Below, piece by piece: positions 62,036 through 64,000 of a stretch of 64,000 nt of DNA. Both the position numbers and the translations under genes were made by a program. The notes beneath the pieces are model-generated. The model did not search any database, was not told the DNA's origin, and saw nothing but the letters and a program-made list of their open reading frames with translations. Within the stretch, counting starts at the first letter, position 1, and the number at the start of each line of letters is the position of its first letter. This DNA comes from Flavobacterium sp. (GTDB lineage Bacteria; Bacteroidota; Bacteroidia; Flavobacteriales; Flavobacteriaceae), in assembly GCF_039595935.1 (NCBI RefSeq), contig NZ_JBCNKR010000006.1:2948001-3012000 (forward strand), read 5' to 3'.

Positions 62036-64000
62036 GTACTTCAAGTTTGTCATATTTTCGTAATTCATATTCTTTAGACATTAGGAAAATAAGCGGGGTT
62101 ACTAATAAGATATGTACGGCAGAGGTAAATACGCCGCCAATCATAGGCAATACGATTGGTTTCATTACATCCATTCCGACACCATTGGACCAAAGGACAG
62201 GCACTAATCCAAATAATGAGACACAGACGGTCATTAGTTTTGGGCGTAATCTCTTTGCGGCGCCGTGTACCACATATTCTCTGAGATCGTCTTTAGTAAT
62301 GGTTTCTCTTGAATTACCTTTGGCCTTGATAAGCTGCTCCATTGCATCATTGAGATAGATAACCATCACAATTCCGGTTTCCACGGCAATACCAAACAAG
62401 GCTATAAAACCTACAGCTACTGCCACTGATAGATTGACATCCCAGAAAAAAATTATATAGGCACCTCCAATCAAAGCAAAAGGCACTGTTATAAGACTTA
62501 AGAAGGCTTCTCTAAGGGAATTAAAGGCAAAATAGAGGGAGAAGAAAATAATAAGCAATACTATCGGTGCAATGATTTTAAGGGTCTTTTCTCCGCTGAT
62601 CAGGTTCTCATATTGTCCGCTCCATTCTATAAAGTACCCTTCGGGAAGTATATTTTTGGCACTTTCTAATTTTTTCATAGCTTCCTGTACGGTTCCCCCC
62701 ATATCACGATCACGTATGTTGAACATGACTGCCCCGCGAAGGAGTGCATTTTCTGAACTAATCATTGGAGGGCCATCTACGAATTTAATATCGGCAACAG
62801 AAGATAGGGGTACCTCTCCAAAGGTTGGAGACTGCAGGGGAATGCGTTTAATGCGTTCTACGCTATTTCTATAGTCCTGTGCCATACGAACGCTTATTGA
62901 AAATCGTCTTCGTCCTTCAACGGTATTGCCGATGGACGCTCCTCCTAAGGCAAATTCCACGGTTTGGTTTACGTCATCTACAGTGAGTCCATAACGGGCC
63001 AGTTCGGAACGATTGACATCAACATCCAGGTATTTGCCACCAGTAATAGGATCCACAAATAAGTCAGACACTCCAGGGGTTCCCTCTAAAGCCATTTTTA
63101 CTCTTTCTGATACTCGCGCAATGGTATCGAGATTTTGACCGTAGACTTTAATACCCACGTCGGTACGAATTCCTGTAGCGAGCATATTGATACGGTTGAT
63201 GATAGGCTGTGTCCAACCGTTTACCACACCCGGGATCTGCAGTTTGGTATCGAGTTCCTTAATAATGTCTTTTTTGTCTATTCCTTTACGCCATTCTGAT
63301 TTTGGTTTTAGCATGATAATGGTCTCAATCATGCTCATTGGGGAATTATCGGTAGCTGTATTAGCCCGTCCGGCTTTGCCTAAAACACTTTCTACTTCGG
63401 GAACTGATTTTATTATTTTATCCTGTACCTGCAAGATGCGTTTGATTTCTCCATTGGATACATCAGGCAGGGTAACAGGCATAAATAAAATGCTCTGCTC
63501 ATCCAGTGGGGGCATGAACTCTGTTCCCAGCCGCATCAATAATGGAATGGAAATCAATAACGCCAAAATATTAACCGTAAGGGTTGTTTTTCTCCATTTT
63601 AGGACCCAGCGTATGATAGGCTCATAACCTTTTTCCAAAAAACGATTTACGGGATGTGCATCAGTTGGACGGAATTTCCCTTTCATAAAAAAAGAGATCA
63701 GTACCGGAGCTAATGTAAGTACCAACAAGGCATCCACAATCAGTATGAAAGTTTTTGTATAAGCCAAGGGATGGAATAGCTTTCCTTCCTGTCCGGTAAG
63801 CATAAATACAGGCAGGAAAGAAGTAATTATAATTATGGTGGCAAAGAATACCCCGCGAGAAACCTGCTTGCTGCTTTTCTCAATTACTTTAAGCCTTTCC
63901 TCTTCGGATATCCACTGTGTTTTTTTGCGAAATATATTTTTAATTCTTTTCATCAGAGTTTGTTTCAGTTTTTTGTTCGGATTCCCATTGTGCATACCGT
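62019..64000 (-). CDS. CusA/CzcA-type RND pump, partial
   Basis: This is the inner-membrane pump of a heavy-metal RND system. Only the C-terminal two-thirds (about 660 residues) are in the window; the frame is open at the right edge and the N-terminus lies outside it. Visible parts include GVFFATIIIITSFLPVFMLTGQEGKLFHPLAYTKT, the second periplasmic loop with SVLGKAGRANTATDNSPMSMIETIIMLKP, and late helices such as FALIGGAYIIFFW. Cu/Ag rather than Zn/Co is inferred from the neighbouring copper genes. It heads the adaptor/channel operon. Confidence 0.9.
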   Translation of the reverse strand, partial: GMHNGNPNKKLKQTLMKRIKNIFRKKTQWISEEERLKVIEKSSKQVSRGVFFATIIIITSFLPVFMLTGQEGKLFHPLAYTKTFILIVDALLVLTLAPVLISFFMKGKFRPTDAHPVNRFLEKGYEPIIRWVLKWRKTTLTVNILALLISIPLLMRLGTEFMPPLDEQSILFMPVTLPDVSNGEIKRILQVQDKIIKSVPEVESVLGKAGRANTATDNSPMSMIETIIMLKPKSEWRKGIDKKDIIKELDTKLQIPGVVNGWTQPIINRINMLATGIRTDVGIKVYGQNLDTIARVSERVKMALEGTPGVSDLFVDPITGGKYLDVDVNRSELARYGLTVDDVNQTVEFALGGASIGNTVEGRRRFSISVRMAQDYRNSVERIKRIPLQSPTFGEVPLSSVADIKFVDGPPMISSENALLRGAVMFNIRDRDMGGTVQEAMKKLESAKNILPEGYFIEWSGQYENLISGEKTLKIIAPIVLLIIFFSLYFAFNSLREAFLSLITVPFALIGGAYIIFFWDVNLSVAVAVGFIALFGIAVETGIVMVIYLNDAMEQLIKAKGNSRETITKDDLREYVVHGAAKRLRPKLMTVCVSLFGLVPVLWSNGVGMDVMKPIVLPMIGGVFTSAVHILLVTPLIFLMSKEYELRKYDKLEVHDVKH

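Noticed and set aside
1..64000. CRISPR array
   Set aside because: No regularly spaced direct repeats and no cas genes were seen.

Overview
The window looks like chromosomal DNA of a Flavobacterium-like member of the Bacteroidota. The basis is AT-rich DNA, TAnnTTTG-type promoter cores, TonB-dependent receptors, YceI, fasciclin and DUF5777-type exported proteins, a SigZ-like sigma factor, and DUF6428/DUF6660/DUF3347/DUF2911-type families that are typical of this phylum. No rRNA, complete tRNA or CRISPR array was seen.

Layout. (1) 0.9-3.2 kb: a PAS-PAS histidine kinase and a single-domain response regulator, visibly richer in G+C than the rest. (2) 4.3-12.7 kb: a haem-centred region. One leftward operon runs cytochrome c lipoprotein, two YceI paralogues, AraC regulator, ferrochelatase. 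Facing away from it is a rightward set: OB-fold protein, DUF5777 barrel, an HMA-like protein without cysteines, and a lipoprotein related to truncated haemoglobin, followed by hemA. (3) 13.4-19.1 kb: an ECF sigma/anti-sigma pair, then a siderophore uptake operon (CNGxC small protein, TonB receptor, PepSY membrane protein). (4) 19.2-36.3 kb: an accessory island bounded on both sides by related 0.3 kb repeats. It carries a complete Gabija defence pair (GajA OLD-type ATPase/TOPRIM plus GajB UvrD-like helicase), a PD-(D/E)XK protein and a same-strand run of candidate defence genes: trypsin-like protease, GIY-YIG, Mrr-like nuclease, RES toxin-like, Abi_C-like and several unknowns. It ends with a decayed AraC gene and a large serine recombinase whose C-terminus is cut off by an in-frame stop. 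(5) 36.4-43.4 kb: metal uptake/efflux genes (porin, CDF transporter, TonB receptor, DUF6660) and a mercury-type operon (ArsR-family repressor, MerTP fusion, GDCC protein). (6) 43.5-49.2 kb: an arsenic operon (arsR, arsN-like, DUF6428, arsC, acr3, phosphoesterase, Crp/Fnr) plus SigZ. (7) 49.6-64 kb: a copper cluster (multicopper oxidase fused to a barrel, DUF305, DUF2911, an unexpected nuclease, CopA ATPase, DUF3347, two CusB adaptors, CusC, CusA running off the right edge).

The genes fit together as iron/haem handling on the left, a mobile defence island in the middle, and a mercury/arsenic/copper resistance island on the right. Four related copies of a short C-terminal coding remnant (about 4.0, 19.2, 36.0 and 41.6 kb) mark the island boundaries and look like footprints of repeated integration. 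An ACR3 remnant, an AraC pseudogene and a nonsense codon in the recombinase show that the mobile parts have been reworked. The strongest candidates for something undescribed are the repeat family and the 24.8-33.1 kb cargo downstream of Gabija.
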